NCBI GenBank assembly: GCA_025062325.1 | Contig: JANXAL010000039.1 | Coordinates: 1 to 42,993, forward strand | DNA length: 42,993 nucleotides | Reading direction: 5' to 3' | Source: Roseiflexus sp. | GTDB taxonomy: Bacteria > Chloroflexota > Chloroflexia > Chloroflexales > Roseiflexaceae | In this document: piece after piece, positions 21,401-28,544 of the stretch | Numbering within the stretch: the stretch's first letter is position 1 | Layout: each line of letters opens with the position of its first letter | Made by a program: the position numbers and the translations under genes | Notes under the pieces: generated by a model | The model's database searches: none | The model's input: the letters and a program-made list of their open reading frames with translations, nothing else | Told to the model about the DNA's origin: nothing

Positions 21401-21762
21401 ACGAATGTCGCCAGGAGAAAGACCGCTGCATACAGGATGGTCGGAATAGCAAGCGGCACGGCAGCGATGCGTCGCCACCAGGGTGCTTCGGACGCGCGTT
21501 CGACAGCGACGCGGCGGTTTACGAGGCGTTCGAGCGCGTCGATCAGCGCAACCGCCAGCATGACCATCACAATCGAGCGCAGCGTAGTCGCTTTATCCGG
21601 CTCGAAGTGACGCGCCGACAAGAGATTGAAATAGGTTGGTATCAGTAAGAGGGCAAGCAGCCAGCCACCCTCGATAACACGCTCGCACCAGATCGAAACG
21701 GACGATCGTGACACTGTGAGTCCTCCCGCCATGAACGGCGTCAGCGTCGGATCATGGCGCAT
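18487..21762 (-). CDS. O-antigen ligase/polymerase-like membrane protein with C-terminal TPRs
   Basis: About 1091 aa in three parts. The first roughly 650 residues hold some twelve helices and the Wzy_C/O-antigen ligase features, including TQSRGPWLGGF and the long extracytoplasmic loop ending GLISYLFLLFSFF. A basic Ala/Ser/Arg linker follows (QRGGRRAQAVKRGS). The last third has one more helix and tetratricopeptide repeats (YAEAVDQYLALLDRDPYALD; LETAAGAFAEAVRLQPDNLEA). Such proteins join or polymerise lipid-linked glycans or glycosylate surface proteins. The start is uncertain: ATG at 21762 overlaps the end of recN by 11 bases, and ATG at 21732 is the alternative. The acceptor is unknown. Confidence 0.85.
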   Translation of the reverse strand: MRHDPTLTPFMAGGLTVSRSSVSIWCERVIEGGWLLALLLIPTYFNLLSARHFEPDKATTLRSIVMVMLAVALIDALERLVNRRVAVERASEAPWWRRIAAVPLAIPTILYAAVFLLATFVSIAPAVSFWGSYQRLQGTFTNLSYISLGVLIALYLRRREQLDRLVTVMILACLIAACYGLVQHMQLDPLPWRGDVVSRVASTMGNSIFVAAYMIMVLPYALYRGIVAVHQARSADASTSRPLIDLGWGAAYVLLALSALALVFAAMMFGAVVRAADLRYWWVYPGALVVAGGLFLLIALAPHRTERLTFSALIPGALLLGYVVFLGISYTLGQGPNQRVVPLEGRPGVEWPLWLGIAVALMASGYALVILLPRRANGLSRLGLILEAIGAFTIAALLLAATFFTQSRGPWLGGFAALFVFFTLLLVLALRRAQQHNPTRARLWRGLLIGEVALAIALAGFLAAFNLSDAPVFQQLREVPYIGRMGRLLEVETGTGRVRWLIWFGDDKAGGAAALIRSDPLRMIVGWGPETMFVAYNPFYPPSLTSLEARTASPDRSHQAYLDEVINKGILGLISYLFLLFSFFTLAWRLASRVTDWNLQALITAAIAAVTGHAVEGLTGIPIVSTLMIQWVSFALVVAAGGIAGAYCLPGAAPVQPAPASPLSAAAPASSSARQRGGRRAQAVKRGSSPAGRATASRTRSEGRAAAVAVYAVILILVFFGIWTFNVDSVLADMRLQQAQGYIDNPGARLDQQIIGASYLLDAIRMEPDQDFYYLTLGRSLMTIVSLRAEEARRSGAPLGQVDPNASVAKLLQLDDAAALQAFVLQRTPMELMSYAHAVLLRAQQLAPLNKDHAANLARMHNFWYQNLSGSQDRNALMQAIEWYRKAHAIAPQDVAILNEYASAVARSGDYEQALALLEKSRNLDPLYNDTLLRKGEILRAQGRYAEAVDQYLALLDRDPYALDGQISAIATALAPDPVQLMRLRDKYVALQTSRSGDPQLSSIIGLLSVRAGDLETAAGAFAEAVRLQPDNLEARQNYTLVLSDLLRYDQAAQQAQELLTLVSQRQESTDQQRAAIEALLGYLRQRASGG

Positions 21763-23557
21763 GCTCGACGCCGAGGTGCAGCGGCTCGAGCGATAGATCG
21801 CGTTCAAACCGCTGCTTGTATGCTCGCGCTCGTTCGAGCATATCGAGCGCGCTCCGAAGGCTATGTTCACTTACCGGCGTTCCGTCAAGCATGGCAGCAA
21901 TCTCATGCGCCCGTTGCGCATCGTCGAGCCGCTCGACCACCGTTCGCGTTCGTCCGTCGCTGAACACTTTCGTAATCACAAAGTGCACATCAGCAAAGGC
22001 GGCAACCTGCGGCAGGTGCGTGATACAGATGACCTGATGGCGATCACTGATGCTCCAGAGTTTTTCGCCCACCACCTGACCGGCGCGACCGCCTACGCCG
22101 ACGTCGATCTCGTCAAACACCAGCGTTGGAATATCATCGACGCGGGAAAGGATGGACTTCAGGGCCAGCAGCAGGCGGGCGCTTTCGCCTCCTGATGCGA
22201 TCCGCGCCAGCGGCTTGAGCGGCTCGCCGGGGTTAGGCGAGAGCAGAAATTCAATCGTATCAATGCCAGTGCGGTCGAACGCCCAACGGCGTTCGACTCC
22301 GTCCTCGACCACCGGCACGCCATCAGGGTCTTCGGCACGTTCGATGCTTACGGAGAAACGCACGTGCGGCAGGGCAAGGTCACGCGCCGCCTGTTCTACC
22401 GCCCGTGCCAAGCGGTCGCCCGCCTCGCGTCGGAGGCGGGATAACTCTGCCGCGAGATGGCCAGTCTCCTCGAGCAGGCGACGCTCCTCAGCCTCGAGTC
22501 CAGCCAGATGTTCGGCGGCATGGGTCAAACGTTCAATCTCCGCCTCGGCGGACGCTGCCCGTTCGAGAATCTGTTCGATGCTGCCGCGGTATTTGCGCTG
22601 CATATCGCGGATCAGTGTCAGGCGATCCTCAATAGCATCGAGCCGCGCCGGATCGAACTCCATCGCGTCACGATAAGCGCGCACACGCGCTGCAAGATCC
22701 TCGGTATGGTAAAGGAGTTCGGCAGCCTGCTCCGCAGCCAATTGCAGCGAAGGATCGAGACGCGCTAGTTCGGCGAGCGTATCGCTGATGGCGCCGAGGA
22801 GCTCGACTGCCGATCGGGCAGCGCGCCGTCCGCTCTCGTCACCAGCGTAGAGCAGCGCATACGCTGTTGCAACCAGTTCTGTAATGCGCGCGCCATTCTG
22901 AAGCAGGGCGCGTTCGCGCAGTAGCTCATCCTCTTCGCCCGGGCGCAGCCGCGCTGCCCGGACATCCTCCAGGAGGAAAGTCAACTCCCGGATGCGTTCA
23001 GCGCGTTGGGCTGCGGCGCTGCGCAGCGCCGCGAGTTCATCGCGCACGCGGCGCAACGCCGCGACCTGCGCTGCAACCTGTTCACGCAGCGGTATCAGGC
23101 CGCCAAAGCGGTCGAGCATCTCGCCGTGGGTGCGGCTGTTGAACAGCGATAACCCCTCGTGCTGACCGTGGATATCAACTAGACGGCTGCCAATGTCGCG
23201 CAGCACAGCGCTGCTAACAGCGCGGCCATTAACGCGCGCGACGCTCCGTCCGCTTTCGCGGATAATTTCGCGCGACAGGATTACCTGATCGTCGTCATCG
23301 CGCAGACCGTACTCATCAAGGAGGGGCAGGAGGTCGGGACGATCAGTGATGCTGAACACCCCTTCAATCCGGGCGCGTTCACAACCAGAGCGCACGAACG
23401 AGGGATCGGTGCGTTCGCCGCGCAGCGTTCCCAGTGCATCGATAATGATCGATTTACCGGCGCCGGTCTCGCCGGTAAGAACATTGAACCCGCTGCAGAA
23501 GCGCAAATTGAGGCGCTCAATGATTGCAAAATCGCTGATGTTGAGTTCAAGCAACAT
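21752..23557 (-). CDS. recN: DNA repair protein RecN
   Basis: A 601-aa SMC-like ATPase that helps repair double-strand breaks. The N-terminus MLLELNISDFAIIERL and GETGAGKS (Walker A, about residues 29-36) are typical of RecN. A long, charged alpha-helical coiled coil fills the middle. The C-terminus has IASGGESARLLLALK (ABC signature) and LVFDEIDVGVGGRAG (Walker B). Length is close to the usual 550-600. A -10-like TACAAT lies upstream at 23608-23603 on the minus strand. The downstream membrane gene overlaps its end. Confidence 0.95.
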   Translation of the reverse strand: MLLELNISDFAIIERLNLRFCSGFNVLTGETGAGKSIIIDALGTLRGERTDPSFVRSGCERARIEGVFSITDRPDLLPLLDEYGLRDDDDQVILSREIIRESGRSVARVNGRAVSSAVLRDIGSRLVDIHGQHEGLSLFNSRTHGEMLDRFGGLIPLREQVAAQVAALRRVRDELAALRSAAAQRAERIRELTFLLEDVRAARLRPGEEDELLRERALLQNGARITELVATAYALLYAGDESGRRAARSAVELLGAISDTLAELARLDPSLQLAAEQAAELLYHTEDLAARVRAYRDAMEFDPARLDAIEDRLTLIRDMQRKYRGSIEQILERAASAEAEIERLTHAAEHLAGLEAEERRLLEETGHLAAELSRLRREAGDRLARAVEQAARDLALPHVRFSVSIERAEDPDGVPVVEDGVERRWAFDRTGIDTIEFLLSPNPGEPLKPLARIASGGESARLLLALKSILSRVDDIPTLVFDEIDVGVGGRAGQVVGEKLWSISDRHQVICITHLPQVAAFADVHFVITKVFSDGRTRTVVERLDDAQRAHEIAAMLDGTPVSEHSLRSALDMLERARAYKQRFERDLSLEPLHLGVEHAP

Positions 23558-23643
23558 GCGCGTGACGGCGTATGCGTCGCACCTGAATGTATAGGCAGCA
23601 AAATTGTACCATATTCCGTCCCGGCATAGCGTTCTGCGGTTGC

Positions 23644-24273
23644 TTACTTTCCCCGTTCCACAGCGCGAAGAGGACGTTTAGCGACCGGGTCGGCGCGGCT
23701 TTGCAGCCACACATGGATAAAGCGCTGGATTGCTGTGATATTGCTCAGGACAGCCAGACACCAGAGCATCAGCGTTACCCACCCGGTCAGCAATCCGAGG
23801 ACAATTAAGGCAATCCGCTCAGGACGTTCGAGCAGCCCCGCCTTGCCATCGAAACCGCACCCTTCAGCGCGGGCGCGAATGTAGCTGGTCAGTAACGAGC
23901 CAACGGCAGAGGCGAAAATGAGCAATGTTTCAACCGCGTGAGGCGCCAGCTGCTCAAAATAGATCAGTAACCCGAGAAGAATGAACATATCCGCGTAGCG
24001 GTCGAGGGTTGAGTCGAGAAATGAACCAAAGCGACTGACCTGATTCGTTGCGCGCGCCAGAGCGCCGTCGAGCACGTCGAAGAGACTAGCGAATGCAACA
24101 ACCAGTCCGCCGATGAAAAATTGACCGGATGCCAACCACCAGACGCTCGCTATGGTCAGCAAGAGATTCAGAACGGTTAGCGTCGACGGATGCACACCGG
24201 TCCACCCAAGCGTTCGCGCCGCCAGATCAGCCGTCCACTGACGGATGCGCTTGCTGTATCGTTTTGTAAACAT
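23644..24273 (-). CDS. CDP-alcohol phosphatidyltransferase
   Basis: A 209-aa integral membrane enzyme. The family motif D(x)2DG(x)2AR(x)8G(x)3D(x)3D is complete: DVLDGALARATNQVSRFG followed by SFLDSTLDRYAD. It joins a CDP-activated lipid to an alcohol such as inositol phosphate or glycerol phosphate. The arrangement resembles phosphatidylinositol-phosphate-synthase-type members more than classical PgsA, but the acceptor is not decided by sequence. GGAGGT stands before the ATG. A second family member lies at 37773, so the two probably make different phospholipids. Confidence 0.87.
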   Translation of the reverse strand: MFTKRYSKRIRQWTADLAARTLGWTGVHPSTLTVLNLLLTIASVWWLASGQFFIGGLVVAFASLFDVLDGALARATNQVSRFGSFLDSTLDRYADMFILLGLLIYFEQLAPHAVETLLIFASAVGSLLTSYIRARAEGCGFDGKAGLLERPERIALIVLGLLTGWVTLMLWCLAVLSNITAIQRFIHVWLQSRADPVAKRPLRAVERGK

Positions 24274-24575
24274 CGACCCAACCTCCGCCTGTGGGTATCC
24301 GAGAAGTTTCTCAGCGCTCTACGGTATCGCTCGATTAGGGTTAGCGCGAAAGCGCAAAGGCGCACAACTTTCAACATTCTCGTCCACGCGCCTTGACGTT
24401 GGCGCTTCTGATAGAGCGATTGTTGAACAATGCTGCGTGAGCTTATCACTGCCTCGTGATCGGCATTGACCTTGGCGTATTCAGCCGGCGCCGACCGAGG
24501 TAGGGTGCGGTCCAAACGTTCAGGGTCAGGTTGATCGCTCTATGAGAAACCCTCCAAACCGAATCAACCGGCGCA
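24274..24575. other. Intergenic stretch with a dispersed-repeat copy
   Basis: No gene. Around 24339-24366 the sequence GGTTAGCGCGAAAGCGCAAAGGCGCAC resembles the repeats at 27296-27324 and 38541-38580. Nothing else is recognised between parB and the phosphatidyltransferase gene. Confidence 0.5.
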
Positions 24576-25484
24576 CTACCCGCTCATCGACAGGCGATCA
24601 AAGAACTCCTGCACCTTCTCCTCAGTGTGAAACACGATCGTCACTCTGAGTTCGCGTTCTGTGCGAACCAGACTCACCGGCGTCCCGAGCAGACGTTCGA
24701 GTTCACGGCGGATGTTCTGGTCATCGGGCGACAGGTGAGTTGAGCGGGAAGCGCGCTGGCGTTTCGCTAGCGCCGCTTCGGGCAGACGTGGACGGATGGC
24801 GGAGAGCGCGCGATGGATGTCGCCGGTCGTCCGAGCGTAGTCGGTGAGGCGCTCGACTTCACGAACATTCAGATCATAATCAATAATCGCCGCCACGGTC
24901 GCTTCCTGCGCTGCCTTGTCGGTAAGCTTGAGCAGCGCACGTCCATGACCGGCGCTGATGCGTCCGGCAAGGAGCGCCTGTTGAGCGACGGGCGCAAGTC
25001 CCAGCAGGCGACGCGTGTTGGCGACCGCTTCACGACTCCGTCCGACGCGTTGCGCAATGGCCTCGTCGCTCAGACCAAACTCATCCTTGAGGGTCTGGTA
25101 GGCACGCGCTTCTTCAAGAGCATTGAGATCGGCGCGCTGAATATTCTCGATCAGTGCGATCTCAAGCGCCTGTTGATGCGTACTTTCACGGACGATCACT
25201 GGCACGCGATCAAGGCCAGCGCGGCGAGCGGCGCGCAGGCGGCGCTCGCCAGCGATCAATTCGTAGCGCCCACTCTCACGTTCGGTGACGATGAGCGGCT
25301 GGATGATCCCGTGCTCACGAATAGACGCTGCCAACTCTTCGAGAGCGGCTTCATCGAAGTCGGTGCGCGGTTGATACGGATTGGCGTCGATGCTGTCGGT
25401 CAATATCTCCCGCACGACGGCGCGTTCCGTATCGCTGGGGATCAACGCAGCAAGACCGCTGCCAAGACCGCGAGGACGTTTCAT
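24576..25484 (-). CDS. parB: Chromosome-partitioning protein ParB (Spo0J family)
   Basis: A 302-aa centromere-binding CTPase. It opens MKRPRGLGSGLAALIP, typical of chromosomal ParB. Next come the N-terminal domain with NPYQPR and the CTP-binding GERRLRAARRAG, then a helix-turn-helix (LSDEAIAQRVGRSREAVANT) that reads parS. The C-terminal dimerisation segment ends at a Ser-Gly. The gene overlaps the parA stop by one base (TGATG), so the pair is co-translated. I could not find a perfect parS (TGTTTCACGTGAAACA) in the window. Confidence 0.95.
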   Translation of the reverse strand: MKRPRGLGSGLAALIPSDTERAVVREILTDSIDANPYQPRTDFDEAALEELAASIREHGIIQPLIVTERESGRYELIAGERRLRAARRAGLDRVPVIVRESTHQQALEIALIENIQRADLNALEEARAYQTLKDEFGLSDEAIAQRVGRSREAVANTRRLLGLAPVAQQALLAGRISAGHGRALLKLTDKAAQEATVAAIIDYDLNVREVERLTDYARTTGDIHRALSAIRPRLPEAALAKRQRASRSTHLSPDDQNIRRELERLLGTPVSLVRTERELRVTIVFHTEEKVQEFFDRLSMSG

Positions 25485-26281
25485 CAGACAACTGCCTGTC
25501 GATCAACGCGGCGCAGCACCTCATCGGTGAGCGCGGCATAGGCGCGTGCGCCGCGACTGGAAGGATCATACTCTGCAATCGTGCGCCCGTAGCTGGGCGC
25601 CTCGCTAACGCGCACGCTGCGCGGGATTAGGGTATTGAACATGCGCTGCGGAAAGTGGCGACGCACTTCTTCGACCACCTGCTGCGCCAGATTGGTTCGA
25701 CCATCGAACATCGTCATGACAATCCCAATGATAGACAGGCGCGGGTTGAGATGGTCGCGCACCCGCTCGACTGTTCTCTTCAACTGCACCAGCCCTTCGA
25801 GCGCCAGGTATTCGCACTGGAGCGGGATAATGACCCCGCGCGCCGCGCAAAGGGCGTTCAATGTCAACAACCCAAGCGATGGCGGGCAATCGAGCAACAC
25901 CCAATCATACCCGATCACCTGACCAAGCGCATCGGCGAGGCGCCATTCCCGTCGTTCGGCGGTGACCAGTTCGACCATAGCGCCAGCAAGATGCTCATTT
26001 GCTGGCACAATGTCTAACCCGGTGCGACCAGTCGGCTGGATCGCCCGATCCAAGCCGGCGACACCTACGATCACCTCGTACGTCGAGCAGCGCAGGTCGC
26101 GTTTGGGGATGCCCAGACTGGTTGTGGCGTTTCCCTGCGGATCGCAATCAACCAGAAGCACCTGATGACCGCGGCTGGCCAGTTCACCCGCGAGGTTGAC
26201 CGCTGTTGTCGTCTTGCCAACACCGCCCTTCTGGTTTGCTAGAGCGATAACATACGGTTTCAAAGCGCCGATTGCTGACAT
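25484..26281 (-). CDS. parA: Chromosome-partitioning ATPase ParA (Soj family)
   Basis: A 265-aa deviant-Walker ATPase that works with ParB to separate newly copied origins. QKGGVGKTTTAVNLAGELA (about residues 17-35) is the signature P-loop. DCDPQGNATTSLG and the Walker B-like VLLDCPPSLG follow. Length and sequence fit the short chromosomal Soj type rather than plasmid ParA with an extra DNA-binding domain. The start at 26281 is followed upstream by a -10-like TACAAT (26333-26328 on the minus strand). A half-parS-like CGTGAAAC lies at 26295-26302, too incomplete to call. Confidence 0.95.
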   Translation of the reverse strand: MSAIGALKPYVIALANQKGGVGKTTTAVNLAGELASRGHQVLLVDCDPQGNATTSLGIPKRDLRCSTYEVIVGVAGLDRAIQPTGRTGLDIVPANEHLAGAMVELVTAERREWRLADALGQVIGYDWVLLDCPPSLGLLTLNALCAARGVIIPLQCEYLALEGLVQLKRTVERVRDHLNPRLSIIGIVMTMFDGRTNLAQQVVEEVRRHFPQRMFNTLIPRSVRVSEAPSYGRTIAEYDPSSRGARAYAALTDEVLRRVDRQAVV

Positions 26282-26373
26282 TGCAGTGCTGTGCGTGAAA
26301 CGCTGCGCGCTCCGTCAGCGCCGCCCCATTGTAGCACGAGGAAGGACTTTGCGCGAACGCCTGCCTGAATCGA

Positions 26374-26475
26374 CACGGATTGGCGCGGATGCAACGGATT
26401 GACACCGATCTGCACTCGACAGAAAGCCATCGATCCGTGCAAGTCCGTCTCGATCCGCGCTGGTCCGTGCGCTTC
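26374..26475. repeat. Dispersed 'GGATCCGTG/GATCCGCG'-type intergenic repeat
   Basis: A short region rich in repeated CGGATT, ATCCGTGC and ATCCGCGC words (for example CACGGATTGGCGCGGATGC and GATCCGTGCAAGTCCGTC). A weaker relative lies at 38459-38500. It fills the gap between parA and the BFN gene and has no coding character. Confidence 0.5.
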
Positions 26476-26532
26476 CTTGCACCACACTAACCGACACTTC
26501 CGACGTGGACGGCGCTTGCCTTTGATTCCGCC

Positions 26533-26562
26533 TTGACGTACCAACTCCTACCGTGTTAGTAT
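26533..26562 (+). promoter_or_regulatory. Promoter for the BFN-domain gene
   Basis: TTGACG (26533-26538), an 18-nt spacer and TAGTAT (26557-26562) on the plus strand. Transcription would start near 26569. That rules out the longer frame beginning at 26553 and supports the ATG at 26640. Confidence 0.7.
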
Positions 26563-26639
26563 GGAAATTAATGCTACTATCAGGCATCTTCACGCTTGAC
26601 GCGCTCAAACGTGCAAGCGATCCTCAGAAAGGTCGACCG

Positions 26640-27221
26640 ATGATCCGGGTAACTGTTGACAGCATCCGCGTAAGTTTGCTGACACAACATCGCGTCGTCG
26701 TCTTGCGCGAAGCCGATAGTCGGCGGTATCTGCCGATCTGGATCGGCGCCTTCGAGGCTGACGCGATTGCGCTCGCCATGCAGGGGCACGAACCGCAGCG
26801 CCCAATGACGCACGATCTGCTCAAATCGGTTTTCACCGAACTGGGTTCGACGATCAGTCACATTGTCATCAACGATATCCAGGACAGCACATTCTACGCG
26901 CGGATTGTCGTCGAGCAGGGCGGTCACACCATTGAGATCGACGCCCGCCCAAGCGACGCGATTGCACTCGCAGTGCGCGCCGATGCGCCGATCTACGTTG
27001 AAACCCACGTCTTTGAAGCCGCCGGCGTGCTCTTTGATGAGGAGGAAACGACTGCCGCCGATGCGCAATCAACGAGCGCATCACGCCCGCTGGTCGGCGC
27101 GACCGAGGCCGATGAGCCGGAGACTGATACTGCCAACGACGAGGGACTCTCGCTTTTCCGCGATTTCATCAACTCCCTGGATATCGATGATGATGACAAG
27201 ACCAAAGGGAAGAAGCAGTAG
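26640..27221 (+). CDS. Bifunctional nuclease (BFN/DUF151) domain protein
   Basis: A 193-aa soluble protein. Residues about 1-125 form the BFN/DUF151 domain: MIRVTVDSIRVSLLTQHRVV, YLPIWIGAFEADAIALAMQG (here overlapping the conserved core) and IDARPSDAIALAVR, the most conserved stretch. The remaining residues are an acidic, Asp/Glu-rich tail. Plant relatives have reported nuclease activity; the bacterial role is largely undefined. I start at 26640, preceded by AGAAAGG, because the promoter lies inside the longer frame. It is the first rightward gene beyond the parAB divergence point. Confidence 0.88.
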   Translation: MIRVTVDSIRVSLLTQHRVVVLREADSRRYLPIWIGAFEADAIALAMQGHEPQRPMTHDLLKSVFTELGSTISHIVINDIQDSTFYARIVVEQGGHTIEIDARPSDAIALAVRADAPIYVETHVFEAAGVLFDEEETTAADAQSTSASRPLVGATEADEPETDTANDEGLSLFRDFINSLDIDDDDKTKGKKQ

Positions 27222-27295
27222 CGCATCTGCGGCAGTTTCGCCCCGGTATGCGTCGCACGCAGTTGTTCTCCTAGGCCTGTGGCGTTTCTCGAAAA

Positions 27296-27374
27296 GGTTG
27301 ACGCGAGGCCGCAAAGGCGCAAAGTCCCGCAGCGAATACGATGCACCCTTGCGCCCTTGCGCCTTTGCGTCAAC
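27296..27374. repeat. Inverted repeat of a dispersed 'CGCAAAGGCGCAA' family
   Basis: CGCAAAGGCGCAA at 27310-27322 is perfectly complementary to TTGCGCCTTTGCG at 27357-27369. The arms extend imperfectly outward (GTTGACGC / GCGTCAAC). The left arm matches, with changes, the complement of 38541-38580 and the sequence at 24339-24366. It lies immediately after the BFN gene and could also serve as its terminator. Confidence 0.6.
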
Positions 27375-27429
27375 TGTTACGCCATCCACGAAGGCGACTG
27401 CGTTCCGGTTGGCAGAAGGGGCGCTGGTT

Positions 27430-27800
27430 CGTTCTTTTTGTGGAAAACTCGAGCAATTTTGTGGATAATTCTACGACTATGTGGATAAGTCGGTGGATCG
27501 GGTGTGCTCTATCTGTGGGGGAGTATGCACCTGAATGCCTGCATCAGGGCATGCTCTGGATACATGGGGAAACGTCTCCACTGGCTGTCCAGCGAGATGT
27601 TATGCATTCCGGACGACTGCTCGCCGCTCTCTCCACTAATCCACACTCCCTACTATATCGGCGGTTCCTCTCAACGAATATGCCTGATGGAAGACTCCCC
27701 AGAGAGGGACTGCGTGAGGGCGCCAGGTTGGCCACGAGAAGCGGCGCACATTGACAGCAATCCGACTCTATCGTATACATAAAATATGTAAGCGCAGCGT
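27430..27800. other. Candidate replication origin (DnaA-box cluster plus AT-rich tract)
   Basis: A non-coding region near parAB. TGTGGAAAA (27439-27447), TGTGGATAA (27460-27468) and TGTGGATAA (27480-27488) repeat at 20-21 nt, about two helical turns, in one orientation. The last two are perfect TTATCCACA boxes on the minus strand. TAATCCACA (27637-27645) faces the other way. An AT-rich run (GTATACATAAAATATGTAA, about 27773-27791) could serve for unwinding. Genes on both sides point away from this place over some 12-25 kb, and parAB is about 1.2 kb away. No dnaA, dnaN or gidA is present, so this remains an inference. Confidence 0.6.
27751..27779 (+). promoter_or_regulatory. Promoter of the two-component operon
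   Basis: A perfect TTGACA (27751-27756), a 17-nt spacer and TATACA (27774-27779). The transcript would begin near 27786, about 65 nt before the response-regulator ATG. The -10 lies in the AT-rich tract assigned to the putative origin. Confidence 0.75.
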
Positions 27801-27851
27801 TCCCGCCACGCTGATCCGCACGCCGATTTCGCTTACAGTGAGGTAACCAAT

Positions 27852-28544
27852 ATGGCCGCGACAATCCTCGTTGTTGAGGATGAGGAGCCGATTCTAAATC
27901 TGGTCGTCGCCTATCTGAAGGCGGACGGCTTCACCGTGCATACCGCGCGTGACGGTGAATCGGCGCTGATGTTGGCGCAGACCTTGCGCCCTGATCTGGT
28001 TGTCCTTGATCTGCTGCTGCCGGGCATGGACGGCCTTGAGATCTGCCGCCGTCTGCAGCGCGATGGCGGACCATATGTCCTCATGCTAACCGCACGCGCT
28101 GAAGAAGTCGATAAGGTTGTCGGCCTGTCTGTTGGCGCCGATGACTACCTGACCAAACCGTTCAGTCCACGCGAACTGGTTGCGCGCGTTAAGGCGATCC
28201 TGCGGCGGCGGCGCCATACGGGCGTCGCCGTTCCATCTGAATCTACCTTGTTGACCTTTCGCGATCTTCAAATTGATGTCGCACGACGCGAGGTGCAGCG
28301 CCGCGGCGTTCCGATCACGCTAACGGCGCGAGAGTTCGATCTGCTCTATACGCTTGCCGCGATGCCGGGGCGCGTATTTACGCGTGAGCAACTGCTTGAA
28401 CGAGTCTGGGGTCATGATTTCGACGGCGTTGATCGGGTGGTTGATGTCCACATCAGTCTTCTGCGGCGGAAATTGGAGGACGATCCGGCCGAACCGACCT
28501 TGATCCAGACGGTGCGCGGCGTTGGGTACAAATTTACCGGTTGA
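27852..28544 (+). CDS. OmpR/PhoB-family response regulator
   Basis: A 230-aa DNA-binding regulator. The receiver domain (about 1-120) has the acidic pair Glu9-Asp10, phospho-acceptor Asp53 in VVLDLLLPG, the conserved Thr in LMLTAR and Lys in TKPFSP. The C-terminal winged helix (about 135-230) shows LTAREFDLLYTLA, VFTREQLLERVWG and the recognition helix VDVHISLLRRKLE, ending TVRGVGYKF. GAGGT precedes the ATG. It is co-transcribed with the overlapping histidine kinase. The signal and the regulated genes are not evident; the symporter next door is one possible target. Confidence 0.95.
   Translation: MAATILVVEDEEPILNLVVAYLKADGFTVHTARDGESALMLAQTLRPDLVVLDLLLPGMDGLEICRRLQRDGGPYVLMLTARAEEVDKVVGLSVGADDYLTKPFSPRELVARVKAILRRRRHTGVAVPSESTLLTFRDLQIDVARREVQRRGVPITLTAREFDLLYTLAAMPGRVFTREQLLERVWGHDFDGVDRVVDVHISLLRRKLEDDPAEPTLIQTVRGVGYKFTG

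Noticed and set aside
26295-26302. Half-parS-like CGTGAAAC just upstream of parA
   Set aside because: Only one half of the 16-bp palindrome; such 8-mers occur by chance. No full parS was seen.
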